Notes: a model not told the origin generated them from the sequence alone. A DNA stretch of 64,000 nt from Entophlyctis helioformis (GCA_025526915.1 JAHLKH010000094.1:1-64000), one strand, 5' to 3'; shown: positions 21,001-32,914, counted from the stretch's first letter. A program made the numbers and translations.

Positions 21001-22743
21001 ATTGGTGCCTGCAGCAGTTGGAGAAACAGTGGCAGGAGCGGCGACAGAGGCGGCGGTGGAGGCTGCTGTGGAGATTGCACCTGGCGCACCGCTCACACGA
21101 AACGTTCCATGCCCTGAACCATGCGTACCCAGCTGGCCAGGCAGTCCAGACCGTGACGTGCTGGGCGAGTCTGTCGAGAGAGGGATAAAGTGACGATCGC
21201 CTTCCGCATGTGCTTGCCGTTTGGAGTTGACGCGAGCGAGTGGAGAGTGGGTCTCTGCATGCAATTCCAAATGATGCTGGTGGGACTGCTGGGCAAGTGT
21301 CTGCGGCGATGGCTGCGACATGGGATCCACGTCTGTATTGGCCGGGTGGACGCGCCTCATTGAGAACTTGGACACTAGCCGATGCGTCTGGTCGGATGCA
21401 GATGCTCCCACGGGAGGCGTTTGGACGATCGTCTGTATGGCTAGGTCGCGATCCCATTTGTTGTTTGGCGTGATGCGCCGCAAAGAGTGCTTGGACGTGA
21501 TGCGGCTCATGACATCCTCAAATCCACCCTCTGCAGAGGCAGCTGAGAGGGATCCCGATGCGGCGGCTGTTGCCATGAGCAGTCTGTTGCTGCTCTTATT
21601 GCGCGAGTTTTGGCGATTGATGCCCCGGCCCAGTCCAAGCAGCGAGTTATGAGACCCGCTCACGTTTCCACCATCCGCTGCACTTTCGCCGAGACGGGAT
21701 CCGCCGCCATGATCACCTGCATGAACCGGCACATTCCGATCAGACACAACGACGGTGCTGTCCGGCATGACGATACAAAGCAGAGTGATCATGAACCTAC
21801 CTTTGCCGTTTCGTGCTCCTTTTTGTGTGAGAGACGACTGGCTGGATTTGAGCTCATCGTTCAGCCCCCGAGGTATGTCCTTGGTGCCAACCACGTGTCC
21901 TGTTGCCCCACCGCTTAGTTTGCTCCCTCCCTTTGCTCCACTTGAGCTCGTGCCGCTTGTGAGATCGTCTGCCGATAGAGAGAGCCGCCGACCCCGCGTT
22001 GTGACTGGCCGAAGCCCGTGATGATCATTCACGGTTGTACTCCGGCCGACTCCAAGTGCTCTGGCAGTGCTTTGGTTCGAAGCGCCAGTCGTGCTGTCTA
22101 TGCCTAGCGATACAGACCCTGCTTCTTCGACAAATGCTGGCTGAGGGTGTCCTTGCGGCACGCCACCATGGCCTTTCCTGCTGCCACTTGCGGCACTTGC
22201 GGCGTGCTTTTCGCCGCTGGCACCGCCAATAACAACTTGACGACCGCTGCCGTTGAGACTCTTGTGGCTTCCAGCGCTTCCGAGACTGTCTTGGCTTGCT
22301 TCGTGGCTCTTCTTTGACGCGCCAATTGATGCGCGAACACCCTCGTGGGCTGTGGTTGGATGCTGGTGCTGATGCTGGTGCTGATGCTGATGCTGGTGCT
22401 GATGCGGGTTAAGATTTGAGTGCGGGCGCGAGTGCGAGGCTGCCGAGTGCTTGTCTATCTGGTCGAGACTTCCGCCTTCTTGTATCGAGATGGTTGGTGC
22501 CGGCAGCCGTGTCTGCGTTGATGCCGAGAATGCAGCGTGCGGCCGCGAGCCGGCATCGCCGTCACCAGTCGCGTTTTTGACCATGTGTAAAGCAGCGCCT
22601 GTGCCACCGATGGGATAGCCAAGGGCCCGCTGAGTGTCGGTGTGGTCCACGAGGCCCCCGCTATCGACAACCACATCCGACAGGGCCACGACGTCTTCGA
22701 CGTCCTCGTCTTCTTCCGCAAATGGGTCCCGGTTGCTGTCCAT
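18051..22743 (-). CDS. Large, mostly disordered Ser/Gln-rich protein of unknown function
   Basis: Roughly 1,450-residue protein in at least three exons. The first runs from the ATG at 22743 (MDSNRDPFAEEDEDVED) to about 19950. The second covers about 19930-19380, with a possibly folded segment around DPSILEAEACMRAWDRLKNE and SIVNVVEVLQGLRELGLDLA. The third covers about 19170-18051 and contains EKSTLKTVIAIFKWRARAAE and a tetratricopeptide-like LLGPHHPNTLGAAKQLAHLF. The rest is low complexity: His-Gln repeats near 22370, a poly-Gln run near 19990, many RRxS sites and a Ser/Asn/His-rich tail. The two short helical regions are the only part likely to fold. I do not recognise the family. It starts close to the 3' end of NAXE, on the same strand. 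Confidence 0.6.
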
Positions 22744-22911
22744 AATGCTCTGTATGATTGCAACCAAGCCAAGCTGTGGCGGTGACTGGACGTGGAACGA
22801 GCGACTGCGATTGTGGTCTTTTTTAATAATACGATGGCAAGCTGCGTCCGACGCCAATGCTTGTAGCAGAGGCACTGGATCCTTCAGATGGACCGAAAGT
22901 ACCACATGCAC

Positions 22912-23969
22912 TCATTCAACATTGTGCAAGTCAAGGACCTGGTCTGATCCAGGATAAGCGGGAATGTCGAGGCTGAACTTTTGAGCTAGCAAGTCTGGGA
23001 CAAAGCGGCCACCAAGGTAGTGGTACTTGAAGGGATAGTTGCGTACCCCTAGCTTTGGGGCGGTGAGTGACACGAGCATCTCCGGAACAAGACCCAGACC
23101 ATTGGCATTTCCTGCCAAGCATCCCCATTTGCAAGTGTGCATGTCAGCCTGTGGTGCGGCTGATCGCCAAGGCTCAACATCAATCCCGACCTGCTTCGAC
23201 ATCCCAGCCCGACGGGATATCGATCGACACGATTGGTTTTCCACACACCCGCAGAGCCTGGATGCATTTCCAGAGTAAGGTTCGAGCATTGCATGGCGAG
23301 AGCGGACAGCGACAGCTCATGCAAACAACCTACACTGATAAGCGTGTCAAACGGAGGGCGTATCTCGCCGCTGAAGCTGAACCCTGTCGTGCGAATGCAT
23401 TCGTGGAATGAGCGGCGGCGCTTGGCTGGCCAATCGGCGAATGTACCGAGGGAAGATACCAAAGATGCCGTCCAGCACCAGATCTGACTGTGCAAGGGTG
23501 TGCTTGAAGTCTTGAACGAACGGGATGCCATATGCGGTGCATTGCTTCACCAAGTTCTGCCATTGACCAGACGTCAGGCTGGGCTGCTTGATACGGCGAG
23601 CAAGCTGGCATGCGTACGGGATCTCACAATGTACAGATCTTTCTTGGGCTGCTTGGGGTAGAAGACCGTCGGCCTGAACCCGAACAGAGCCAGGTGCCGT
23701 GCAGCAACGAGAGCGTCGCCTCCGTTGTTGCCAGGGCCCGCACAGACAAGACGCAGCCATGCGAAGTCGGGCTGTATACTCGTGCGACGGCCTGCGAAAC
23801 ACTCAAGCCAGCAAGCTCCATAAGCTGGTCGATGGAGAACCCGACAGATGGGCCCATCAGTTCGACGTCGATGGTCTGTGCAAGCGCCTGCCCAATGTGC
23901 TGCGGTGCAGGTCGAGTCAGCGAGCCGCCGATGTCACTGACGGCGTCCAACCCACGCGCACACCTTCAT
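22912..23969 (-). CDS. NAXE: NAD(P)H-hydrate epimerase (NAXE/AIBP family)
   Basis: Repairs NAD(P)HX by interconverting its R and S epimers, working with the ATP-dependent dehydratase. Exon 1 is only ATG AAG (23969-23964); a 64-bp intron leads to exon 2 at 23899, which reads [20 protein letters not shown] and [19 protein letters not shown], the family N-terminus. Later exons contain the glycine-rich [13 protein letters not shown] loop (about 23740), [20 protein letters not shown] and [13 protein letters not shown]. The last exon has [20 protein letters not shown] and [12 protein letters not shown], as in human and yeast homologues. Several short introns separate these. It is divergent from the La gene across 236 bp that hold another copy of the TIR/CACGTG module. 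Confidence 0.9.
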
Positions 23970-24029
23970 GCCCTTCGTTGTTTGGTCGCTTTTCCGTCAA
24001 GATTGTTCGCGTCCGACACATGCTGCCAT

Positions 24030-24197
24030 CTAGTCACGTGAGCTTCACGTGGCAAGCAAGCCACCTTCAAAACTTTTTTGTTCTGACGAGGGCTGCTCAC
24101 GATCGACCCAACGGATCACATTGCAAAGGCTCGTGGATGTGCGTCGTCCACCGGTGGTGCATGCTGGCGGCTGACCCTACGGCCATGGTGTGATTTG
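24030..24197. promoter_or_regulatory. Recurrent TIR/CACGTG module between NAXE and La
   Basis: Read towards NAXE: a GGTGTGATT 9-mer near 24187-24195 (plus-strand reading), the inverted end GCATGCTGGCGGCTGAC (about 24158-24174), and paired sites GTCACGTGA and TCACGTGGC (24033-24053). The TIR side lies 32 bp from the La start and the CACGTG side about 64 bp from the NAXE start, the same polarity and spacing as at pICln/PPCDC. The function is inferred. Confidence 0.6.
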
Positions 24198-24205
24198 CTG
24201 CTCAG

Positions 24206-26006
24206 ATGGCGAGCGACGAGACCAAGACGAACATATTTGTGCAGCTTGCGCACTACCTGGGCAATGCGGCCATCAAGGGCACGATTGCACAGCTCCCAAA
24301 GTCCTTTTCTGGCGCTCCGCTTCTTGCGCAAGGATGTACGTTTGCCTGGCCCTGCTCTGGCCGCAGTGCACTGCGCAATGGCAGGCTGCGGCGCCAATGA
24401 GGTCCATGAATGGCGCCAATGCCGTGCCGAATGCCCTGCCGAATGCCCAGCCATGGATTGGTGAAGCTGATCGCCATGACAGGGTTCCCAATTGCCGACC
24501 TTGCGGCCTTTAAGCGCATGCGCAGCCTCACCAAAAACCCGCAGGACATTGTCGCATCGGCGCAGTTTGTGCCAGGTCTCTTCGAGATCAGCCCCGATGC
24601 CCAGCACATTCGTCGCACCAGAGAGTTTGACGCCGATGCAGTCGTAAACGAGCTCGCCAACTTTGCGCTTGCTGCCGGATATGCCATCGAGGCCACTGGC
24701 TTCGACGACGACGTCTCGACCGCCGAAGTCAGCAGCTACTTTGCTCGCTTTGGCCCTGTAAACCGCACCGTGGCCATGCCAGGATCCACATGGGACTCGA
24801 GAAACAGAGTACGTCAAAGATCAACGCTTTGGACGCAGTGCGGCTTGGCTGACCAGGCAGACGTGGACTCTGAGCAGTCCTCGTTTCTGATCGAGTTTCA
24901 AGGCGTCGACAGCATGGTCAAGGCGCTGGCCGCTTCGCACACGTACGAGGATAGCCATCTGCAAGTGCGCGCTCGCACGTGAGTCTTCCACCGGGTGACT
25001 GTGCGGCAGGAGGCGCCATGACAAGTTTGGCCAGCCGCTGACAAACCTTGCGATATCGGAATCGATGCATGCGCAGTAAGCCAGATGCAGGCGTGCTGCC
25101 CGCCATTGCGGCCGCTGCAAACGCGTTTCCAAAGAACAGGGTTGTGCACTTTGAGATATCATCAGAGCCAGACACTCTCTCCCAGAGCACGCTCAAGGTA
25201 TGCTGGTACCTGGACACGCATGGACTAGAAGTCTCCAGCTTGCTGCTGGACCTCGGCTGACCCGTGGCACAACATTGCAGGCACTGTTTGAGCAATTCTC
25301 AAGCGTGAAGCTTGTCGACTACATCAAGGGGGCACGCTCTGGCCACGTGCAGTTCAAGCAGGCTGTTGCAAAGGACATTGTGAACGTGATTGCACATGCC
25401 GGCGGAGTTCAGGTTCTTGACGAGCCCGTCCGTGTGCGCGCTCTGGAGGGTGAGGAGGAGCGGCTGTACTGGCTGGTGGCGCAGGAGCGCCAAAAGTCAA
25501 TGCCCGCCGGCACGATCGCGGGGCTTCGCGCAGAGGACCTGGCACATGCAGCGCGGTTTTCCAAGGCGGCGATGAAGCTCAAGACGGGCAACATTGCTGG
25601 AAGGCGCGGCCACAAGGGCCGTGATGCAAGCAAGACTGGACTGCGGTACCATCAGGCAGCAATCGCCGGCGGGACGAGCGCCGGCGCACAGGCCATGGCC
25701 ATGGATAGCGACGAGCATGCAGACGACGAGACCCCGTCAAGCCTCGGCGAAAGGGGCACAGCGTCTGACGATGTGGTTCGTGCAGTGCTTGGTGTGCGCA
25801 AGACGCGTCTTGGGTCCGGCAGTCAGTCCAGTGCATCCGTGTCCAAGGCCAAGAGCAAGGCCAAGGCGAAGAAGGGCAAGGCCAAGGGCAAGGGCAAGGC
25901 AGGCAGCAAGGGTGGTGCTGGCCAGCGCGACGGAAGTGGATCTGCCGCTGGAGGCGATGGGATGTCGGGCATGGATGCAATCGAGTCCATGTTTGCCCGG
26001 ATCTGA
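24206..26006 (+). CDS. La-type RNA-binding protein (La motif, RRM, xRRM-like)
   Basis: Binds the 3' oligo-U of RNA polymerase III transcripts and helps their folding and maturation in the nucleus. Exon 1 (from 24206) reads MASDETKTNIFVQLAHYLGN, the start of a La motif, which is completed after an intron by LVKLIAMTGFPIADLAAFKR and DAQHIRRTREF. An RRM-like segment (FDDDVSTAEVSSYFARFGPV) follows, then after two further introns a second RRM-like domain, NRVVHFEISSEPDTL and ALFEQFSSVKLVDYIKGARS, resembling the xRRM of genuine La. The C-terminus is a Lys/Gly/Ala-rich basic tail (about 25850-25960) ending in MDAIESMFARI. The stop TGA overlaps an AATAAA signal. The RRMs are diverged, so La versus LARP7 is not settled. 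A Wss1-like gene follows within 70-100 bp on the same strand. Confidence 0.85.
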
Positions 26007-26110
26007 ATAAAAGAGGCGGCGATGGGGAGAGCAGTGGCGGCGCTTCCGGCAAGATCAGTCCAAGAGACAACGAGTTTATCGGCTCGTTAAGGGTCCTGTC
26101 CCGCAAGAGC

Positions 26111-27339
26111 ATGCCGGAGCAGGCGCTCGAGCTGCTGCAGCGGATAGCGGCCCACGTCCGTCCGATCATGAAGAGCCGGGCACTGCAGGTCGGCGAGGTG
26201 GAAGAGTTCTTTCCAGCCAACGAAGGGCTGCTGGGCCTCAACGTCAACCGAGGCCGCACCATCCGACTGCGACTACGGCCAGCGTCCGCCGAGTCTTCGT
26301 TTCTGGGCTTCGAGGATGTGCTCGGCACCATGCTGCACGAGTTGACACACAACAGTGAGGCATGGCTCACTCGGGCTCAGATGGTGGAGGATGTGTTTGC
26401 ACTGACGACTTGGGCGACTTGGGCATGCGTGCTGCAGTCCACGGCGCACACGATGCCAAGTTCTACAAGTACATGGACGGGCTGTGGGACGAGTACGAGC
26501 AGCTGATGGCGTCTGGATTCCAGCCCGAGGGTGCGCGGCTGGGAGGCAAGCGGATCGAGAGCGAGGCGGTCGCCAAGGCAGCAGCACTGGCGTCGGCCGA
26601 GAGGCGCAGACGCATCAATGCCATCATGCTTCCTGCAGGCGGTCGTCGGCTGGGGGGCTCGTCATCGTCGGGATCGTCGGGCTCGTCGGGATCTGGCTCG
26701 GCCGGTGGGCTGTCGCTTGGACAGCTCGAGGGACTGCTCACGCCAGCACAGATGGCAGCAATGAGCGCAGAGCGGCGAGCCAAGGACCAGATCTGGTGCG
26801 GAAGCTGCGAGGGGCATGCAGACAATACCAGCAATGCCAACCATGCGGCTGGTTCTGCTGGTGGTGTAAAGCGGTCGCGAGACGATCGCCAACATGCTGA
26901 TGCGAACCAGAACGAGGAATGCGTGGGAGGCGGGTCGCTGCACGGTGTTCCGCCTCCCCACTCGGCACCATTGCCCAACGCACTGCGCACGCCTCGATCG
27001 CCAGTGCGTGCAGCAGTCATGGCGGCCCTGGATCGCGCTGGACAGCAGCCATTGCCCAAGAAGGCTGCCAAGAGAACGGCCAGGCCAATCTCTCAACAGC
27101 ATCAGCAGCATCAGCAGCAGAAGCCACAGCGACAGAGAATCTCTGCAGACTCTGCAGATGATGCAGCAAGCCGCGCGCAGAGACCACGCCACGGCAACCA
27201 TGATCCCGAGCCAGATGTTGTGCACGAGCGCGGGCCGTGTTGGACGTGTCCCGTGTGCACAGTCATCAACACACCACTGGCTCTCCAATGCGAGTGCTGC
27301 TTGGGCATTCGGCCACACAACAGCAATGAACCACAATGA
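26111..27339 (+). CDS. WSS1: Wss1/SPRTN-like WLM-domain metalloprotease with RanBP2 zinc finger
   Basis: DNA-dependent protease that degrades DNA-protein crosslinks. The WLM domain shows FFPANEGLLGLNVNRGRTI, FEDVLGTMLHELTHN with the HExxH zinc motif (HELTH), and after one intron (about 26356-26440) HGAHDAKFYKYMDGLWDEYE with the third zinc ligand. The C-terminus carries a RanBP2-type finger, WTCPVCTVINTPLALQCECC, followed by a few residues, as in fungal Wss1. Between them lies a Ser/Gly- and Gln-rich linker. Homology begins before the first in-frame ATG: RDNEFIGSLRVLSRK is encoded from about 26060 but has no ATG in frame after the La stop at 26006. So an upstream exon, a missing base or a non-AUG start is likely, and the start given here is a minimum. 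Confidence 0.86.
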
Positions 27340-27425
27340 GCGTGCGATGGCATGCACTCTCCTGTGTTCATTTGATGTCAAGCGGAGAGATGCGGCGATG
27401 TGGCCCAACAGGCATGCAGCTGCTT

Positions 27426-28386
27426 CTACAATGCGGCCGTGTTCCAGATATCGTCGTAATGAGAAAAAAGGCGGCGAAGGCCGCTTGCTTCTAAAGCCAT
27501 TTCATCAACTGTGCGAGGAGGCCGATCCGAGTCTGGGCCGGCTGTCGAACGCATGCGCTCCAGCTTCTGCTCAAACTTTTCCGCCGCCTCGGCATCTCCA
27601 GCCCGCTTTGCACTCTCGACACCAAGCTGCGTTTCCTTTTTGTTGATCTCGGGATAGATGTCGTCGTTGTTCATCCAGTCACCATGGTGGCGTGGGATGA
27701 TGTGGATGTGCACATGGGGCACGGACTGGCCGGCGGCGGGACCGTCTTGGAGCGTGATGGTGAGCGACTCGGCGTTGTACTGCCGCTCGATGGCTTTGGA
27801 TATGGTGTGTGCGCTAAGCATCAGATCTGCAACTTCGTCCGAGGAGAGGTCATTGAAGCGAGCCACGACTCGGCGCGAGATGACGAGAACGTCTGCATGG
27901 TCCGATGGAAATGCACACCAGATCCAGCGCACGGATGGAGCGTGTCAGTCGGCAGTCGGCCCCGCCAGTCTCGCAGGGTTGCAGAAGGAGGCATGTCCGT
28001 GTCCGCACTTACGGCCGCTATTCATGGACAGTCACGGGAGCCGCGGCCCGTTCGGACGAGGGGCGGCGTGCAAGTTGGTCAATACAAGCAACCGACGGCC
28101 ACGACAGAGACACCGCCATCGAAGCTGGCCGCTAGAGGTCTGCTGCTGGACAGATGTGTTGGCGTGTCTCGCAGTGCTTCTGCCCGCTGCATAGCGCCGC
28201 ACACACGGTCGCACGCCATTGAGCCAGCACGCCATTGAGCCAGCACGCCAGACGACGGCCGGCCAAGAGAGGCAAGCGAGAGACTCACGGTACAATGGGC
28301 TTGAGGTTGACGAGGCCAAACGACAGCTTCGACGTGAAGAAGATCTCGCTCGAGCGAATCGGCCACGTTGCAAAGTGGAACGTCAT
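27426..28386 (-). CDS. FHIT: FHIT-like bis(5'-adenosyl)-triphosphatase (HIT family)
   Basis: Hydrolyses Ap3A and related dinucleotides. Exon 1 (28386-28289) encodes MTFHFATWPIRSSEIFF and SKLSFGLVNLKPIVP, matching the FHIT N-terminus. The long last exon contains HADVLVISRRVVARFNDLSS, DEVADLMLSAHTISKAIERQ, LQDGPAAGQSVPHVHIHIIP with the HxHxH histidine triad, and the C-terminal ALEASGLRRLFSHY. The intron between has a good GTGAGT donor, but the acceptor phase does not fit, so either a small exon lies inside (28288 to about 27920) or a base is missing. The start codon lies just 18 bp from the end of the second TIR element, so that element must supply most of its promoter. It converges on WSS1 (stops 86 bp apart). 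Confidence 0.86.
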
Positions 28387-28403
28387 CCTTTGCACAAAGG
28401 AGG

Positions 28404-29007
28404 GTCAGCAGCCAGCATGGAGTGCCAGTGGGCAATGTGCATCTGCGAGCATGCCACTGCACATACCTAGATTGCTCAGTGACCGGCAAGGTCGATTGGG
28501 AGAATCGCCGATCGAATCAATCGACGTTGGAAATCATTGCGTGGCAGTCGGGTCACGTCAGTAGCACGTGACTGGATGGCTTCATGCAGAGCCGCGATGC
28601 GTGCAAGGTGTGTCTGCGTGGCTTGGTGCTTGCTGTCGTGCATCTCGTGCATCTCAGAGCCACTCTGTCGATCAGTCAGAGGGCGACATTCCCGTTAATG
28701 TCTTGGCACTCGGCATTGACTTTACAAGCCAAGGTGGCTGGCAGACTGTGACTGAGGACTCTCTCATCAGGCATCTGCAGTCGTCTGGAGATGCCCATGT
28801 GCGTCTAGATATGCCATCCATCCATCCATCCATCCATCCATCCATCCATCCATCCATCCATCCATCCATCCATCCATCCATCCATCCACCAACTGACACG
28901 ATCATGCACACACAGATCTACCGCTGTGGTGTCTGCTCGTTGGACACTGGTTGCTCTCCTTGACACACAAGCCAGACGGCGGCGATCCAGCCATGCTGGC
29001 CGCTGAC
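28404..29007 (-). mobile_element. MITE-like terminal-inverted-repeat element, copy 2 (inverted relative to copy 1)
   Basis: This 604-bp block is the reverse complement of 2555-3118, bounded by GTCAGCAGCCAGCATGG (28404-28420) and CCATGCTGGCCGCTGAC (28991-29007). The length difference is almost wholly a microsatellite: about 19 CATC units (28813-28888) against about nine in copy 1. Paired CACGTG-type sites lie at 28552-28572. No transposase frame is present. It fills the space between FHIT and VTC1, and a GGTATGATA 9-mer lies just outside its right end (29021-29029). Confidence 0.75.
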
Positions 29008-29070
29008 TCGAACCGAACACGGTATGATAGGTGGCAACTTGATATTGATGCAAGATAGATATGGGGGGTT

Positions 29071-29704
29071 TCACTGGTTGCGGTAGACAAACTGCAAGGC
29101 AAAGTTGATTGCCACCGACAGCAGAACGAATGTGATCAGCACAAGCGCTCCGATCATGTCCTCGTAGTCGAGGCTCTTTTCTGGAGATGCACGCCGGCGG
29201 CCATCCATTCATCCGTTCGTCCGTTTGTCCATGTTTGAGAGCGAAAAGTTGCGAGTCAGTCCGTGCCCATGATGAGCATCCAACCGGCCATCCAGCCAGC
29301 ATCGGACGCACCTTTCTTGGCCAGCCGGTCCGCACGAATGTGGAACTGGATGAGCGAGTAGAGCATGAAGGCCACTGCGACAATCGCAAACACAACGCCG
29401 GAGATCTGCGCTAACATGTCGCCAAAGTTCAAGAGGCCGACGGCCACTGCTCCAAGCGTCAGGCACACTGTCCACAAGCGAGTCAGCCAGTTTCAGTCGG
29501 TCAGTCAGTCGGCAAGCCGTCCAGCAGCGGCGAGTAGCAGCTAGCAGCCGCAGCAGGCGGCGTGAAAGTCAGGCCATACGCTAGCCAGACCGAGGGATGC
29601 CCATGCCGTTACTCACGCTGCAGCCAGGACAGAAACGTCCTCTCATTGGCAAAGAAGCCCTTTGGATTGGGCGGCGGAACGGCCGGTGCCTGTGCAGCTG
29701 GCAT
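29071..29704 (-). CDS. VTC1: Vtc1-like vacuolar transporter chaperone subunit (DUF202)
   Basis: Small membrane subunit of the VTC complex, which makes polyphosphate from ATP at the vacuole membrane and moves it into the lumen. Three exons fit exactly: 29704-29617, 29467-29312 and 29180-29071, giving 117 residues (yeast Vtc1 has 129). The N-terminus [17 protein letters not shown] carries the conserved ERTFLxW motif. Three hydrophobic helices follow: [34 protein letters not shown] and [19 protein letters not shown]. No SPX or catalytic tunnel domain is present, as expected for the small subunit. Confidence 0.92.
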
Positions 29705-29745
29705 GTTGTGTGGTGCGATGTGAAGGTGAAAAATCAACTGGAAAT

Positions 29746-32700
29746 TCACTTTGAAACGTTTTTGCGGCGTGCAATGCGGTAGCCATCCGGCCCCGGCCTG
29801 TTGTTGAACGTGGGCGCCGACAGTGTCCGAGACAGATCGTCGTCGTCGTCGTCATCCTCATCGTCGTCATCATCATCATAATCATCATTATCGCCGCGAC
29901 TATCCCTGGCATTCTTGCCCACTCTCATCCTGCCCGTGTTGCTGCCGCCCTCCATCTCCGATCCTTTCACACCTTGCAATCTGCGCTCTGGCAAACGGTC
30001 AATGCCACGATCTGCGCCGTGTGGGGAGCGAGCAACACGGCCACCGCCACGATTGTCTTGCGTATAGGGGCCAGCTGGGTCAGAACGACGGACTGGTCTG
30101 CTATCACGATCCCAAACCTGGTCGCGTTCATATGATCGGCTGCTGTGGTCCCTGCCATCCCGACTGCGTGCAAACGACCGCTTGTTGTCGCCATCGTTGT
30201 CGCTGTTGAGACTTTGGCTGTGATCAGCTTCACGGCTCTGGTCGCGCTGCCCGTCTGCACGACTGCTGCTGTTGCCAAAAACAAACTCGGACTCGGGTCG
30301 GTCACGCAGCACGCGCAGCTCGCTCTGGTCAGCCGGAATCTTGAGCGTGCGGCACAGAGACAGTCCCAGCCGCACATGGCGCAGGAGCAACTTGGCGCGC
30401 ACCATCTCAGGCTCGTCGCCCAGCCTGCCTTGAATAAACTCGTCCAAAGCCACATGGGACAGCCGGATGCCCTTTCGAAGGAGCTGAATGTCCATGCGGT
30501 CGCGCTGAACATCCTTTGCCTGTCCGCTGCCGTCATCAGATTCGCCAGGATCGGCCAGAGGCTTGTCACCAACCGGCCGTCCGCGCTCGATCTGGCGCTC
30601 AAAGCGACGAACGGGTGCTTCGACAAGCACGTCCCGCTCGCTCATAACCACGCGGCCAGCATCGGCCCATGCCTTGCATGCAACGGCTGTCGCAAGGCGG
30701 TTGAGCACCTCGCGGAATCCAAAAATGACATCTTCGCCACCCTTGCCGCCTTTGCGAGCAGACGCAGATCCCTTGGCATACAGCTCGCGAGACCGCTCCA
30801 GCCACTTGTCTTGCACTTCCGTCGACTCTAGTACGGCAAGCGAGCACGCGCGCATGCCCAGCTGGTACGTGTACTTGGACGGGGTGGATGTGGCGATTGT
30901 CCACACATTGTCATACTGCTTCGCAGACAAGAGCAGAGACGCGACAGCATGCATCAACACCCCGTCTGTACGAACGCCGAGCTGCTGGGTGCAGATGTCG
31001 TACCAATGTTGGCCAAGAGCAGGATACCGTAGGCGGGAGGCGAGATGGACGAGCAGAGTCAAGATCTGCGTGTTGACCGTGATGTGGATGGGCGGGAGTC
31101 CTGCAGGCAGCTGTGTATCACTGGCGGTGCCGTCTACAGATTCGGCATTGAGCGCTGGCTGCTGTTCCTGTTGCTGAGCCGCCTTGTGACGATTCGCGGC
31201 ACTCCACGGCGTCGATGACTTGGATGCGGATGACTCCCAGCCTGTCTTGCCGCGGAATGGCTCGAGATGAGATGTGGGTAGTTGCAAGAACGCGGCAACA
31301 AAGGGGAGAGTGGACTCGGCGTGGCGACGCTCTCCCGATCTGATGCACAGCAGCAGATACTGAGAGAAGAGTTGGCCATCAATGGTAACGGGGTCCGCCG
31401 ACTGCGAGATGCTTGGACGAGTCAAGTCTTCTGGCGCGTCGTCGTTTGCAGCTTCCTTGCCGTCCTTGCTTTTGAGTCTGTTGCTGCCTTGGCTCGCGTC
31501 GCTGCTGTTGTTGCTGCTGCCTGATCCAGGTTGCTTGGGCTGTTCCTTGGACGGCTTGGCGAGGCTGGAGGATGGCGCTTGTCCAGCGGCCGAATAGGAT
31601 GCGACATGGCGGAGAGCAGCGTTCCAAATGGTTGTACCACGCAGGAACCCGCTCTGACTTGCGACTTGCGCGCACATGCCGATCATGATGCTGTATGTCT
31701 TGGTGTCCGCCAGAACAACGGGACGAACCATGCGCGGCAAGCTGCTTCCGTCCATGCCATCATCGTCTTCTGCCGAAATATCAAATCCACGCCGAGACTG
31801 CTTCTCCGCATGGTTCCTGGATGCTATGAGCGCAGCAAACGCAGTCTGTGCAGAGATGCTGGAAGTATGGACGCGCTTGTATATGCTAAATGCCTGGTCC
31901 AGACCGCCGGCGTGCACACACGAAGCGCAAACATTGAGCATCGCGTTCGTCTGCGTCAAGTTCTGCTCCATCTCCGACCACAGCTCAGTCGCCATGTGGA
32001 GCAGCTTGCCGTGCTCAGTCGTCTTGGTGTTGGGCAGGGCAAAGGCAAGCGACGAAATGCTCTGCAGCAGACACGTGTATCCCTGCGGCGACGGTCTGAG
32101 GCGACGCTTTTGCATCTGCAAAGTGGTGGTTGCCCAATGCTGTGAGTTCAAGCCCAGCCAACAGAGCCATGCACACATCGGCGGCAAGCGAGTGCCGCAC
32201 CTCCTTGTACATTTCGAGGACAAGATCGTGCCGGCCCTTCTTGCCAAGGGCTGCAAACAGCGTGCCAAAGACGTGCTCGTTGCCGGCTCCCGTGTGCCTT
32301 CGCAACAGATCGCATGCCTCGTCGGCCGCATTGCGCTTGATCACCATGTTCGAGACCTCCCTGGACAGCAGAACGGGATCAGAGAACCAGAGCACTCGAT
32401 CGGCAGCCTCGTCCATGTCGCTCTTGCCGCTGCCATTGCTGCCTCTTGGCTTCCAGGATTGGCTGTCTCGTGCAGAGCCCTTGCTGCTCTTGCTGCTCTT
32501 GCTGCTCTTGCTGCTCTTGCTGCTCTTGCCGTCATCATTGAGCAAATGGCGGGGTGCTGTGCCTCGAGGCTGTGCGCCAGTGCTGCTGCTTCTGCTGCTG
32601 CGAGTGAAGCCGGTGCGGGCAGCCGGTGCGTTGGCATCGTCGAGCTCGTCAACGTCGTCAACGTCGTCGGCGTCGTCGGCGTGGTCGTGGGCAGCACCGG

Positions 32701-32914
32701 CCTTGCCATCTCGGGAGTCTTGGAGGATGGATGCTGCCGGCTGTGACGAGGGCGGCTTCCGCCGGTCCGAGTGTCCAAGCACAATGCGCAGCTTGTCCCG
32801 CTTCGACAGGATTGTGCGTCTCTGGTGCAGCACCAGCATCTGCGATGCAACATGGCTGGCCTGTGCTGCCGTTGTCGCTGCCCTTGCACTCAAGCGCAGC
32901 ATCAGCGTCAGCAT
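29746..32914 (-). CDS. PPR-like mitochondrial RNA-binding protein, about 1,035 residues
   Basis: Two exons, 32914-32177 and 32115-29746, joined in phase 0 by a 61-bp intron. The N-terminus MLTLMLRLSARAATTAAQAS looks like a mitochondrial presequence. A Ser/Lys low-complexity run (SSK repeats, about 32490-32525) comes before the helical part. Pentatricopeptide-like helix pairs are visible: DEACDLLRRHTGAGNEHVFG, TLFAALGKKGRHDLVLEMYK, MLNVCASCVHAGGLDQAFSI and TKTYSIMIGMCAQVAS. A long polar linker lies around 31400-31560, and the C-terminal 200 residues are rich in Arg, Asp and Ser with an acidic run. Fungal PPR proteins of this size serve mitochondrial mRNA stability or translation, or are ribosome subunits; I cannot tell which applies here. 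Confidence 0.7.

Noticed and set aside
28813..28888. Coding Ile-His-Pro-Ser repeat protein (IHPSIHPS)
   Set aside because: The frame is the translation of the CATC microsatellite inside the TIR element and is not kept as a functional frame in copy 1.
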